A stretch of 64,000 nucleotides of DNA. It comes from Rhyacichthys aspro. Lineage: Eukaryota; Chordata; Actinopteri; Gobiiformes; Rhyacichthyidae. The stretch is taken from positions 16,995,330 to 17,059,329 of the forward strand of contig CM072154.1 in the NCBI GenBank assembly GCA_036850595.1. The letters run 5' to 3'. How positions within the stretch are numbered: position 1 is the first letter of the stretch; every line of letters begins with the position of its first letter. Shown here one piece after another: positions 36,657 to 48,500 of this stretch. The notes under the pieces are model-generated. The model was not told where the DNA came from. It did not search any database and saw nothing but the letters and a program-made list of their open reading frames with translations. A program made the position numbers and the translations under genes.

Positions 36657-38523
36657 AGAGAGTGTCCTTCAGTCTGGGCTCACAGGCTGCAGGGAGCAGA
36701 CAAACAGACTCTGCACAAACCTGTGGGCTCTGGAGCACCCACTCAAGACCAGGGGCCAAATCCAGGTCTTTGGTCAATCTGGATAGGACAGTTTGGCTCT
36801 TACAGGGATTTAATTATTATTTAATATGAGAGCTAAAGATGAATAAGAAACCTGATGCAGAAGGAAGACAGTTTAAAGAGATGTGTGACACTATTTAGTC
36901 AGTGTTGGGTTCCTGAGAGTTTTAGATTAAGCAAAAGGTTTGTGGTAATTTAATATTGAAATAATTTATTTTTAGATTAAATAAAAGCTATGAACTTAAA
37001 AATATCTTAACCTTATTTAAACCCTGAGTCTGAGACTGCTTCCCTCCAAGTCATTATAGCACAGTCCTTTTTACCATTCATTTAGATAACTGACTATTAT
37101 TTATAATGGCTGCCAAAGCAGACATTCTTTAAAATAGCAAAGTTGATAACTTTTGTCAAAACACGTGCATTCAATGTTTTATTTTTATGAGGTCAGCCAC
37201 ACTGAGCTGAAGCAACCTTGATACCATTCATCTGTTCAGCATCTGAATGATAACATTGGGTGTTTCGAGAGGCAAATTTCCAAAAACCCAAACAAAATGT
37301 CAATGTGACTGTCAACACCTACAGGCAGCACTTTGATGTAGCAGCATTCACACACCCACGCTCTTGAACTGCTCCAACTATGAGATCCATTTTTTGCACA
37401 TTAGCAAAGCTAACACCAAAGCAAACCCAAGCGTCCAATAGGTAATTCTTTTTAAATGAAGCGTTGTGTTCGATTCCTCTCTTTTCATGTAACTGTCACA
37501 CCAATAATGCCCCTTTGAGGCCAGTTAAAGAGCTGGGAAAAAGGGGCTCTTGAGGCAGAAGCCGCGGAGGCAGCCCCATGCTGGCCAGCAAACAATGCTG
37601 TTTTGGAGAAGCCGAGCGCCGCACTCAAATAAAGCTTGGTGGGAGGGGGAGCCAAGACTGGACACGTCAGTTATTAGGTCAGCGCTGAGGGGAGAGGGGG
37701 AAGCAGCATGTGTGGTAGTAACTCTTGACTGTGTTGGTAAAATGACACTGGCAGAACTGATGGCTTTCTGCTGCTGAAACCATCAGCGCTGCAGTCTCCC
37801 CACGTCCCGCTTCCTTTCCCACTGTCTCCCTTCCGCCTCGTGATGAAACATTCAGACCGGGCCAGGGCCTGGGGTTTAGCGTTTCCACAGAGCGCGTCAA
37901 GGAAAAAGTCAGGTTTCTACACTCAGGACTCAACATTTTGACTAGTCAGACACTGAAGATGAAACGCAGGAGTTCACCATTTAAGAATAAAATGCTGGCT
38001 CAAAATCAGAAGTTGAAGATGTTTTGAGGCACTTACAATAATCGGATCAGATGTTTCTCCGTTTCTAAGTTGATGTTAATTATTGACAAGCCTATATTAA
38101 ATCAGACAATATGTTTTAATATAATGCGTAATGCCATTTAGACCCAAGTGTGTTTCTTAAGCATTTTTTTTTCTTGGTTCATTTGCTTATCAGTATTGTT
38201 TTGTTCCACTATGCCAAAATTTGGTCTTATTTCTATTTTCACTAAAGTATTTATATAATTTAGATCTATCGCCTATTATGAGCTGGATTGAGATGTGCTG
38301 AATCTTGACTGAATGGTTTATTTTGTTTGATTTACTTTTGTCACACCTCTACTGCTGTTTCTTTGTCTTTTTAAATAATTAAAGTGTCTTGAAATCCTAT
38401 GTGTGAGAGTTTTAGGCACAGAAACCACAGGAGCTGTCTATATTTAGAGCAGTACCTCATTGATTAAGCCAAAGTCCAGTTCAGTCAAGTGCTGTTTGGT
38501 AGAAAGCGGGGTGTAGTACTTAC

Positions 38524-38664
38524 TATAGGGGACAATAGGACTCAGCATTATGTGGAGCTGGTCTCAGTAAGGAGGAATGCCGTTTCGTGAATGCCAGCTC
38601 AGGTTAGTGTCCGTCCAGCTGTAGTCCATCACTGGCCTGAGGTTCCACTGACAACTGAACAACC
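38524..38664 (-). CDS. fignl2: fignl2 exon 2 with upstream start codon
   Basis: On the minus strand an acceptor (gttttag) precedes 38664 and a consensus donor GTAAGT begins at 38523. The last 25 bases (38548-38524) read ATG CTG AGT CCT ATT GTC CCC TAT A. Joined to the main exon they give MLSPIVPYSLLK and then MHWNPEHAQ. Human fidgetin has the same layout, a short leader MISSTSVYGLK before MQWTPEHAQ, coded in a separate exon. The junction keeps frame exactly. An earlier ATG in the same exon (MDYSWTDTN...) runs to a stop after 21 codons and would be an upstream short frame. The alternative is that translation starts at the internal Met in the next exon. Confidence 0.68.
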
Positions 38665-39997
38665 CTAAAACAAAAAAAAAGAGAGCCGAGGCTGTTACAG
38701 GCTGCTGCACAATGTCCGCTCAAACACTCAAATGTCAACTAGCGGTTTCACACAAATTTACACGGCAGCCCGCACACACACAGAGCTGAATTCACGCTGC
38801 ATCTGATAGAGTTACTGACCAACCTGAGAAGCCTATATCAGTGTGACAAAAACATGCACTGACAAACTCCCACATACACATGGAGTCGGGCAAATTGACG
38901 CACACAAGGGTATTCATTATGGGCAGGCATTAAGCTGATTGTGAAGCTGCGTCCAGGCTCAAAAGAGGGCTTTCTAAATCTGCTTCACAAAAAAGACTCA
39001 TGCATACCACTGCTCAGTGCACTGGGGCAATAAAGACCGCATTCTTAGGAGACCAAACAGCTGCACAAGCAAAATGCAAAAGAAGAGCATGTTTTGTGCA
39101 AAGGCGAAGTTATAAACTTTTTGTGAAATGTTTGAACAGTTTTGTGTTATTGCTACACAACTTAGATTGATTCATAAACACCTGAAAGTATCATTAAACT
39201 CACTGTCATTTTTTCTGCATGTATTGTCTGACATTTGATGCAAAAGAAAACTTTGGATTGTCTTGCATTTCCAAAATTCTTAAAAATACACAGATTAAAG
39301 TCATGTTAATCTGGTTAATGCTAAAAATAAAAAAATAATATAAATAACTGATTAAAAGAGTGGTATTTTTCCACTATATTATCAATTGTAAAACCATGCT
39401 GCAAAATACAAAACCCAAATTGATAATATAAAATAAATATATAATTGATAATAAGAATAAATCACATGAAACATATTAAAGTAAGAAAAAAGAACATTTA
39501 ATTTATAAATCAACAGGCTAATGATCAATATAAATAAATTAAAAGACAACTCCAAACGAAGCTTTAAAGTCCTAAAACTGTTTGGTGGCTCTGTAACATT
39601 TACTGCTATTAACACATTAAAGCTCTTATATGACAGTGGACGTCTTACTCAGTGAATACTGTAGTCTATTTCCAATCACTCATGTGCCATTCATCTGGAG
39701 GAGCAATTACGCAATAGCCATAACGCTGTCTCCGGACACCAGCAGGCTCCTGTCCGACTATAGGACGCCCCGCTCTCTTACAGATAGTCAACTTTTAGCA
39801 GTCAGCCCACTAAAGTCCACTAAACTGCTCCAAACCACAGCTTCCACTCAAAACAAACCCAGCTCTGTCCAGGTATAAAGCAGCAAGAGAGAGCAGCAAG
39901 CTACAGTACAACATGCACAGTCTTCATCTAACTTCAACCCAGCGCCGGGCCATGACAGAACATCAACACGGGCGAACCGAGGAGACAGGAGCCTTAC
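38665..39997 (-). other. fignl2: fignl2 first intron (inferred)
   Basis: It lies between the candidate non-coding exon 1 donor and the exon 2 acceptor. It is AT-rich around 39.3-39.55 kb, with no coding signal seen. Confidence 0.5.
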
Positions 39998-40240
39998 CTA
40001 TTCATGCCTCCGTGTGCTCCATCAGATCGGAAAACGCTTGGATAATCCCCGGAGCGGAGGAGAGCCGAGCCGTGTGCGCACTATACTAGGCTTTTTTACA
40101 CATATGGGACACACACAACTCCAGTCTCCCACCCCTCTGCTCTGCCTCTCTCTGGCCAGTGACAACAGAGCAGCACTCAGCTCCCCTCCCCCACGCTACT
40201 CCCCTCCCCCTGCCCTCCCTCCCTCTGGCTCTTTATGCTA
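39998..40240 (-). promoter_or_regulatory. fignl2: Candidate fignl2 exon 1 and promoter
   Basis: A donor (GAATAG|GTAAGG) on the minus strand ends an exon at 39998. Upstream lie a CpG- and C-rich stretch (40040-40230) and a TATA-like CATAAAG (40231-40237), which would put the start near 40205. The exon is non-coding. This is inferred from splice and promoter signals only. Confidence 0.48.
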
Positions 40241-42763
40241 AAAGTATTTAAGTAAGGGGAGAGAGGGAGAATAAGGGGTGGGCAGCGAGCAGTGAGGGAG
40301 GGGGACAGGCCGATTGAGCTCTGGGGAGACTGGACACAGCCCAGCGGAGGGAGATGGAGGCAAATGGACACATTAAGTTGCAATTGGGAGGATTAAGAAA
40401 GGAGACATAGGAGACAAAACTCTCTTGTAACTTACAACATATAAAACCATTGCTGTTATGGGAGAAAGACTATACTAACTACTGCATCTTAAACATAAGA
40501 AACAACTTTAAAACAACAGAGAAACACATCACTAAATGCAATCATTACAGAGAAAAATGAGGAAGGTCACAATGAGATGATGAAAAACGACATTCTCAAG
40601 AAAGGTGTCAACATCCCTCGGCACAACCAGGGCTCACAATCCACAACTGAAGCTCTCAGTGTATACATATTTAAATGCTCCCAAATACATACACACCATA
40701 ACTCTGTTAAATTAAAACATCTGTGAATAAAAGGGACTTTTGGGATTAGGATTTATGAAATGGCCAGATGCACACAATCCGAACAATGAAAAAACTAACA
40801 CCTGAATGTAGTCCGACCAGTGACTAACCAGACCCTGAAGTATAACAGATACTGATAAGAAACCCCAGAGGCATCTCTCCACTTTTGAAGTAAACTGCTG
40901 AATCTTAGCACAAATTGTACAGACCAGTCTGATCACTGACAGCTGCTGGTCAAAAACTACAGCACTTCCATCTAAACCATACAACTGCATAGTCAGTGAG
41001 TTTGAAGGATACACACATCCAGAAATACAACAGTGTCCTACTTCAATAATCAGATTTTGTTCAGGATCCACGTGTCCTGTCACTTACACTGTTTTGGAGC
41101 GCCATGTATCTTCTGGTCAGGTGCTGCTCTAGTTTCCTTTACGCACTCTTCACACACAGCTGTCAGGCTGTTTTTAGCAGCACACTGAGGGCCACATGGC
41201 CCAGTCATCTGCTCCTGTTACACGGAGCCGGTACCCTGTCAAGCTTCCCGTAGTGCTGCCCCACAAGCTCCACGATACCACACACACAACTCATATTCGT
41301 ACACAGAGTGAGGGAACTGGCTGAAAATAGAGGAGGACATTGTGATCATATGTTTGGATTCCAGAGCATCCCATACACTTTATCATGTGACAGGATTACC
41401 AAAAGTGTTTGCTTCAGTGACAGCCTGAGGCACACTGACATTAAATGAATTGTACGCAGAAGGTAGGGGCTGGGATGTTGTCCTCTGCAGCAGCTTTTAC
41501 TTATTTCTTTAAAACAAGTAGGATATTTAATTTATGACTAAATACTGACATGATACATTTATAATTCTTTTTACACCACATTTGACATGGTCTAACCACA
41601 AAAACTGCTTGGTTTTGTTTGTGTAATCTTGCACCTATAAACTCTGCTGTGTCTGAACACTACCAAACTCACATACAGAGACTGTGCTGGTTTAGACCAA
41701 ATGATCTTTAAAACACACGGCCTCTGAACGTTCTCCTTTGTAAGACATGTGGGCTGAGCTATTTTAAGGGATGCCCCAATGGTCAGTGACATGGCTTAAA
41801 TTGGAATGTAGGGCAATAAACCCATTGGAGGAAAAACTGCGACTCATTAGAGTGGTTACAAAACTTAACACACCCAGCAAGTCCCAGTCCAGAACCACAA
41901 TTAGACTCCTTAATGTTTGCCCTAATATGGGATTCTCAATAGATTTGCTAATGATGTCTCAGTGGGGGGTTAGCTCAGGGTATGGTTGAGTAGGGATGTT
42001 GAAAGCAGACAACTCTGGCGCGCTCTCTATCACTCTATTGCCTTATTAGTGCTGATGCAGCAGAGAGTGGACATAGGCAGCATGCTGAGCCCAGCACTAC
42101 TGGAGCACAAAGACTTTAGGGCCCCAGGACATGAGACGAGCCAAAAACTGCAGAAAATAGTCTGAAAAACAGAGCTTGACAAGATGTGGCACGTACACAG
42201 CGAGTACAGGAAAGTTCCCATGTCCATGAGTGAGTTTGACAGGTGTCAAAGATCCCGCCCCCTGCTTGGACACACATTAAGATATTTCTGCATGTTTGAC
42301 AGCTCGGACTCCCCAGATGCTCACACAGCGCTCCAGCAGGCTCTGCGGGCCGAGGGTTACGTGAGGCCTGTGAGATACATAGGTGCCTGCTGCTTGGAGG
42401 TTAATGGAGAGATATGAGCGGAAGACAAAAGCGCCATGGCAGGCTAGAAATGGCTCCTGAATGGACAGAGGCTACAGGTCAACACGCTTGTGTTTGACCT
42501 TATACAGTGGGCCATGTCAACTCAACACCTCCATTCAGCAGGTTGTTCGCCCAGTGATGAACTGTGTTAGCGGGTCAGCTGGTTTTATTGAGACAAACTG
42601 ATGAATCAGGCTGATATTTAATTTGGTTAAATGAGATCTGCATGCCGAGCAGCCCATAGAGTGATTAGCTAAGCAAAAGGCGATGCTTAGTTTAGCTGCT
42701 GTACGAACACAGAGGCTGAGCCTGAAACAAGGTCTACCTCTAAAGCAAAGGAAGGGACAGATT

Positions 42764-42786
42764 ACACTATACACTATACACTATAC
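42764..42786. repeat. Heptamer tandem repeat (ACACTAT)n
   Basis: Just over three exact copies of acactat. Confidence 0.85.
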
Positions 42787-45700
42787 AATTACAATTTATC
42801 TACATACTGGAACTGGCCATATTACATTACAGCAATGGGAATTCTGACAGAACATTTCAGTACAAGAAACAAATACGTTATATTTTGAAAGTGCTACTTT
42901 GATGGTGGCAAAAGCAAACAATGTAGTGTCTCTATAGTTCTTATAATCATGGACACCATCATGGATGATATCTAAGTCATGGAAAAAGAGAAGTACTCTT
43001 TCAGTAACAACAAACACTTATTATATGAAGAAGTCACTGACACACTAACTAAAGCACTCATGCTTTTTAAAAATTCATAAACAACATCTTTCTAACATAG
43101 GCATAGGCCTTAAAGTACGAGGCTTTGAAAAGTTAAAAGTACAGAGCGGACTGAAGGCTTGGCCTCGGGAGACTAATTGTTTCCAGGAGTGTTTTGAACC
43201 AAAGGAACTGAAACATCTAAACTTACTTTGAGAGAAAAGAGGCACAGGACAAATTTTGCACATTATGTTTCCCCAAACACACATTACAAGTCATTTCCTG
43301 TTATTTTCTTGAGTGACAGAATTTCATCATTTTGTTGAGTACAAGGGGAAACAACACTCCAGAAATACTCCAGAAAGTATGTGCCTTTTTGTCGCCACAA
43401 ATTTGTCAATGAGCATGTGTGAGTGATGATAATCAGTTCCAGCTTCTCGGTATCGCAGCAAACAGAGGTGTCATTAGAAACTTTATGAATAAAATTGTAC
43501 TTGTTAATAGATTTTGTGAAACATAGATTATCATTGTGAAGTATGGATCTACATTTTACAATTTTCCAGTTTCAGATTTTCAAATCAAAATATTCTTTCT
43601 GTTGGGTACATATTTACATTTTAGACAGTTCTATACAGCTATTTTGTTCTGATTACATGCAGGATAACTCCGTCTTTTGCTAAATATGTTACTTGTGTAA
43701 CTCTAGACAACATATGAATGATATGCCACAGACCCATGTGGGTTTTCAGCACTGCAGTTTCAGGCTGACTCCTTTAGAGAGTACAAATCCTAAAAAGTTG
43801 TGTGTTGCTTTAATATAACATTGATCTCACCTCCATATTTTGGATACTGGCGGGTAATAATTTCATTAAAGCCGAGGTGCAAGTGCTGGGGCTGAGGTAA
43901 GAGCATCTGAGGAAACTTAACCCAAGGCGCAGTTGCCCCGAAGAGGACGAGGTGAACAGTGGAGGAAGGGTAAAAGTGTGCAGGGAATGAGGGGGGCAGG
44001 CGGTCAGTGGGATTATTAGTGGGAGGTGCAGCTGTTTATTATTCCAATTCTATCTCTAACAGCTGAAAATTGGAGAATTAGGCGGCAGCCCTGAGCAACC
44101 CACGGATCAATGCAGAGGGGTTAAACCCTGTGGCACGGCTCCACGCACTGCCAGCGCTCGTAGATATATACTGACGCAGCACATACTCAGAGGTCACTCA
44201 CAAAACTCACCAGACACATCAGATTTACCGCTCTGAAGTGATAAGACACTCACGGACTTCACAGGGCGAGGAATAGCTTCACACTTCGCACAAAGACAGA
44301 CAAGGAGCTGGAAGTCAGTCAAAGTTGGGGCTGCTAACCCTAACCCTATAAGAAATTACAAAGCAATCACTATTATACTAGCTTTACATCTCATAGGCTG
44401 GACTTTAGCTTGACATACGGCTTATTTAATAAGTACTTTTAATGCTATAGCTTGAAATGCTTCCTCAAACTGCATACAAGACGTGTTCTTGTCTCTGACA
44501 GGATAAAATAGGCCAGATTACCAGAAAATGTATGAAAGTTGGACTAGGAGGTTTCTGACTTAATGTCTGACTGATGTCAAAATAGAGAGCTGTGTAATAA
44601 TGAAATGTATACACTTAATTTCTGTTTAAAGCTTATGATGAGTAACTCCAGTGTCAACCTTAGCACGTGTACCTCACATGTTCATGCTGGTCGACATCTG
44701 AGCCCCTCTAAAATGTATCGTTATCACTGTACAAAAACTAAAAGCCTTGGATAATTTATTTGTGCCATTTCCTCCTCTCTTTCACGTGCTGTAAGCTGCT
44801 AATGACCTGTGACCAGAAAGGAACAGCAGGGAAAGGCAGCAGAACAATCTCTTTCAACATGTCGAGACACAGTGAATCTAACTCTGACTGCGTCCTGTCC
44901 ACTCACTGACTTTCCCTAAGACATAATTGTTGGCATGAGTGTTTGTGGTGTCAGAGGGGTCCGGTCACGTCCGTGCATGTTGTTAATCTGGACCTGGACA
45001 TGTGACACTGAGAACTGAGAAACATGAACTTTCAGCGCCATGAAGGCATGCAGCTCGGTGCATGGAAACACTTCTTTGAACATATGGAGGTCAGACATGA
45101 ACATTCAGATTTTAAACACGCTGGTAATTACAATGTGTAAAGATAGTGTGTGTAATATGCCCTCGCTCCTGTTAGTGCATTTAACGCAGAGATAGCACTT
45201 TACATTGAGGAAAAGTTTCAATATGATTTATAATTTAGTATCCAATTGAAGTGAATATAATTCAGTGTTACATTTGTAGTATGTATATTTATTTTAACCT
45301 CTCGTTCTCATGGTGGATTGACCCAAATTAAGGGGCTTTAATGCTGAACAGACTAAGTTGCATTATAGATATTGTTGCTTATATCTTTGGCCTTACTTTT
45401 AAACATGGTTAAAAACTGTACAATACCTGTGGCACAAATTAATTTTCTCACGGCTGTTATTGGTACTTTCCCACACAAAATAATTCTGAAGTATTTGCCT
45501 TAATAAACTTATTTTCTGTGAAAAACACAAAACTCAAGCAATTAAATAAAATTATTTGTATCTATTGTGTAACTGAAAAAGGTACAATAGTTTGTTTTGT
45601 TTTAGTTGTAACTTGTAGAAGGTCCAGTCACTCACGTGACCTCAAGTGTTTGTGTGGTCTTTTTAAATAACTTACCACTTCATCTCCAGCAAATGGGCTG

Positions 45701-48391
45701 AGCAGGTTGATCAAAAATGGAAACTGATGCAAAGCAGGAGCCTGCTTACCGAGGCATGTTGTAACTTGATGCTGCAAGTCACTGACATTCATTTGCAAAA
45801 TGCTTACTTAATGAAGACAATTTCCTTAAATAATGACATGCATTTATGCACTGTGAATAGGTCAGCTGCACATTATATGTATTTATAATTTCAAATATCT
45901 GACAACACATTTTCTCAGAAGAAGTTCAACGATGGAGCAGAGACTGCAGTATTTAGCTGACTTAGCGTGTTAAAAACTTTTATTAGAAACAAAATGCAAA
46001 TAGCTGGAATACATTTATGAGCTCAGACTAAAATATAAATTGTTAGCTTTTGTGAGGACTACCCCTCTTTATACTTAGGGACATTTGTAGTAATATTTTA
46101 AAGTGACTTGACTAAGGTTAAGGAAATGGTTGTCTTAATAACAATCTAAAGGAGCCTTAACATAAATAAGATGGTTGTATTTATAATGAAAGATACATAA
46201 CTCAACATAATTAATAAATACTGCAAAGTTTAACCACCTCTTTCAGCAGAAAACAGCAGTATTATTATGTAAAAGATTCTGTAAAAAACAGTTCTAATCA
46301 AATGATCTCTATGCGGACGCCTTCACGGTCCAGGCATGTGTGAATAAAAAGTCACTCAATTATGACTCAATCAAAAGCAGCTATTGGTGTTGTTTGTGTT
46401 GGAGGCGACTTCTGGTGCATTGACTAGAAATTGATTACATTTTTGAAAAGACAACTCATAAGGAAGGCGCGAGAAAGATCAATATTTGTTATCCGCATGC
46501 AAAACAGGAACCAAGAAGTGCTTTGAGGAATGTCAAAACGAGTAATTTTTTAAAGAAAATTCATAGCCATTGTAAGCCCAGCAATAAAGCAATTCTGTTG
46601 CGTTTTAAGTACAATATATCATGTTTAGTGTGTAACTGTTGTGAAAAAAGCCAGAAAAGCTGTCTATTTATTTCTGCGAGTTGACTAAGAGTAAATTAGG
46701 ACAATTAAAATAAAGTGTCACTCATGATATATCACAGTAAATGTGCAAATGAAGGGAAAGTACTTATAAAAAGAGACATTTAAACTAATTCCCTATATTG
46801 TACAGTCAATTTTAGATAATTTCACTAAAATGACAAGTTTAGTCTCCTCTTTTATCACACACACATTACTCCTTTAAGAATATCCAAAATTCCCAATATC
46901 TGTATTGATAAGATGATAATGTATCATGAGCGCAACAAAATCAATACTGATATTTTGTACCATGCACCATTGTATAATAGATAGCTCACTCTCTGCTCAG
47001 ATGAGAGTCCCACTGAGCTGGGAAAAGGAATTAGTTTCCCGTTACATGATTGTCACAGACTCCAATGGCTCTTGTTGGTCTATTGGTCCCTCTATTTTCT
47101 CCTCTATCAACACAGATTGGAGGGGAGCTAATGGCCATTCTCCACTCCTTAATAACCCTTTTGGTGAGGGTCGAACTAGTGTCCAGTGTTGAAGGAAACA
47201 GGGGCAACTGAGAGGGGCACGTCTCCCCGGGGTGTCTTTTCTAAAATGTCCAGCGTGTTGAAGAAGACCTGGACAAAGCAGGAGGCTGGTGAAAGCTGGC
47301 TGTTGTCCACCTAATCCTAGCTATGGCCCTGTCGCCGTTGACAACGCGGACCCGAACAATGAATTCTTTCAGGAGTTGCTTTTTTCACTGACACACTGAC
47401 ATAGCAACAATAGATGAAGACACGTAAGGAATGGAAAACCTTGTCCGTAATGACACATGTGCTTTCTTTACAAATTATACAGGATGAACAGTGCGGCTGT
47501 AAATGACCGACTTCAACAAATACGAGTTTTTTACTGGTCGGAGAATGTGCAATCACAGAGAAATGAGATTGGTCTTCTATATCTTCTGTGATGATTGCAA
47601 TAAACAGAGGATAGGCAGTACCAGAGGGTGAAATAAGCTTCACTATGTGGTCTGGTATAAAATGATTTCTCTTCTTTGAGATCAGCTTTTCTCACCTTGC
47701 TTTTTCCCGTCGTATTGAGCGCATTTGCTGACCAACAGAAAAGGAAGATGAATGCTTCCATTTCAGATGCCAAGGCCCCCTTCTCTCATCTTCTTCGATC
47801 CAGATTTCACATTAAACTTGTAATAGCATACGACCTGCAAGGCACAATTCTCATTCAGGTGGGCCATGTTATATGAATGAGTTTTGGTAAAATTCCAATA
47901 TTTATGCACATACATTCACATTCTGCACTTTTTTCATCATTGCATCTACTTCTGTAGTAAAGGAGGAGCAGCTGTCATTTGAGACATCAAATTACACCGT
48001 GGATTACGCACATAAAATGCTATACGCAGCCACACTGCACAGTCGGGACAGCGCTTAGCCCTTAATAAGCATCCACCAGCAGTGCTTTCCGGCCTGCTGG
48101 CTGACCAGCTACAGCTCCAGTTGTTGGGAAGGTCATCTGTCAGAGACTGAACTAGGCAGTGGGTGTTTGGCTTCCCCAGGAGGTCCGCCAAGAGAAGAGG
48201 GGCGTCTCTGAAGGACACTTTCCCTCCTCTCGATACTCTAATTCAATCGTTGTGACAGGGTAGCGCTGTCCCAGTGTCTGCCAGCCCAGTAATCTCTGTG
48301 TAATTGAGTTCCCAATCAGCCATCCATCAATAATGCATCTGATTCCACGAGGAGAGAGGTGGCCTTTTCCAACCAGAAAGAAGACAGTAAC

Positions 48392-48500
48392 GTCAGAGTC
48401 AAGACCACACTAACCAAGTCAGGACCAGATCGAGACTTTTAGGGTCAAGACCAAAACTAGTGCCAGTGCTGCTTAAGCTTCGCCTCAAGTCTAATCCCAT
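48392..48500. repeat. GACCAAGAC-type dispersed repeat copy
   Basis: Words such as 'gtcaagaccacactaaccaa', 'agatcgagacttttagggtc' and 'aagaccaaaactagtgccag' match the family seen at 19.65, 22.6 and 23.9 kb. Confidence 0.5.

Larger units (their letters stand above)
28756..38523 (-). other. fignl2: fignl2 large intron
   Basis: A 9.8-kb intron lies between the leader exon donor (TATA|GTAAGT) and the main exon acceptor. It holds no recognised gene. It contains a perfect 12-base palindrome (31627-31638), a short tandem duplication (33621-33648), a hairpin (36629-36656) and stretches that could be regulatory (31.6-31.96 kb, 35.2 kb). A 261-codon plus-strand frame at 35187-35972 is rejected as a gene. 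Confidence 0.65.

Noticed and set aside
44335..44347. Telomere-like ctaaccctaaccct
   Set aside because: Only two units; expected by chance or as a trivial interstitial copy.
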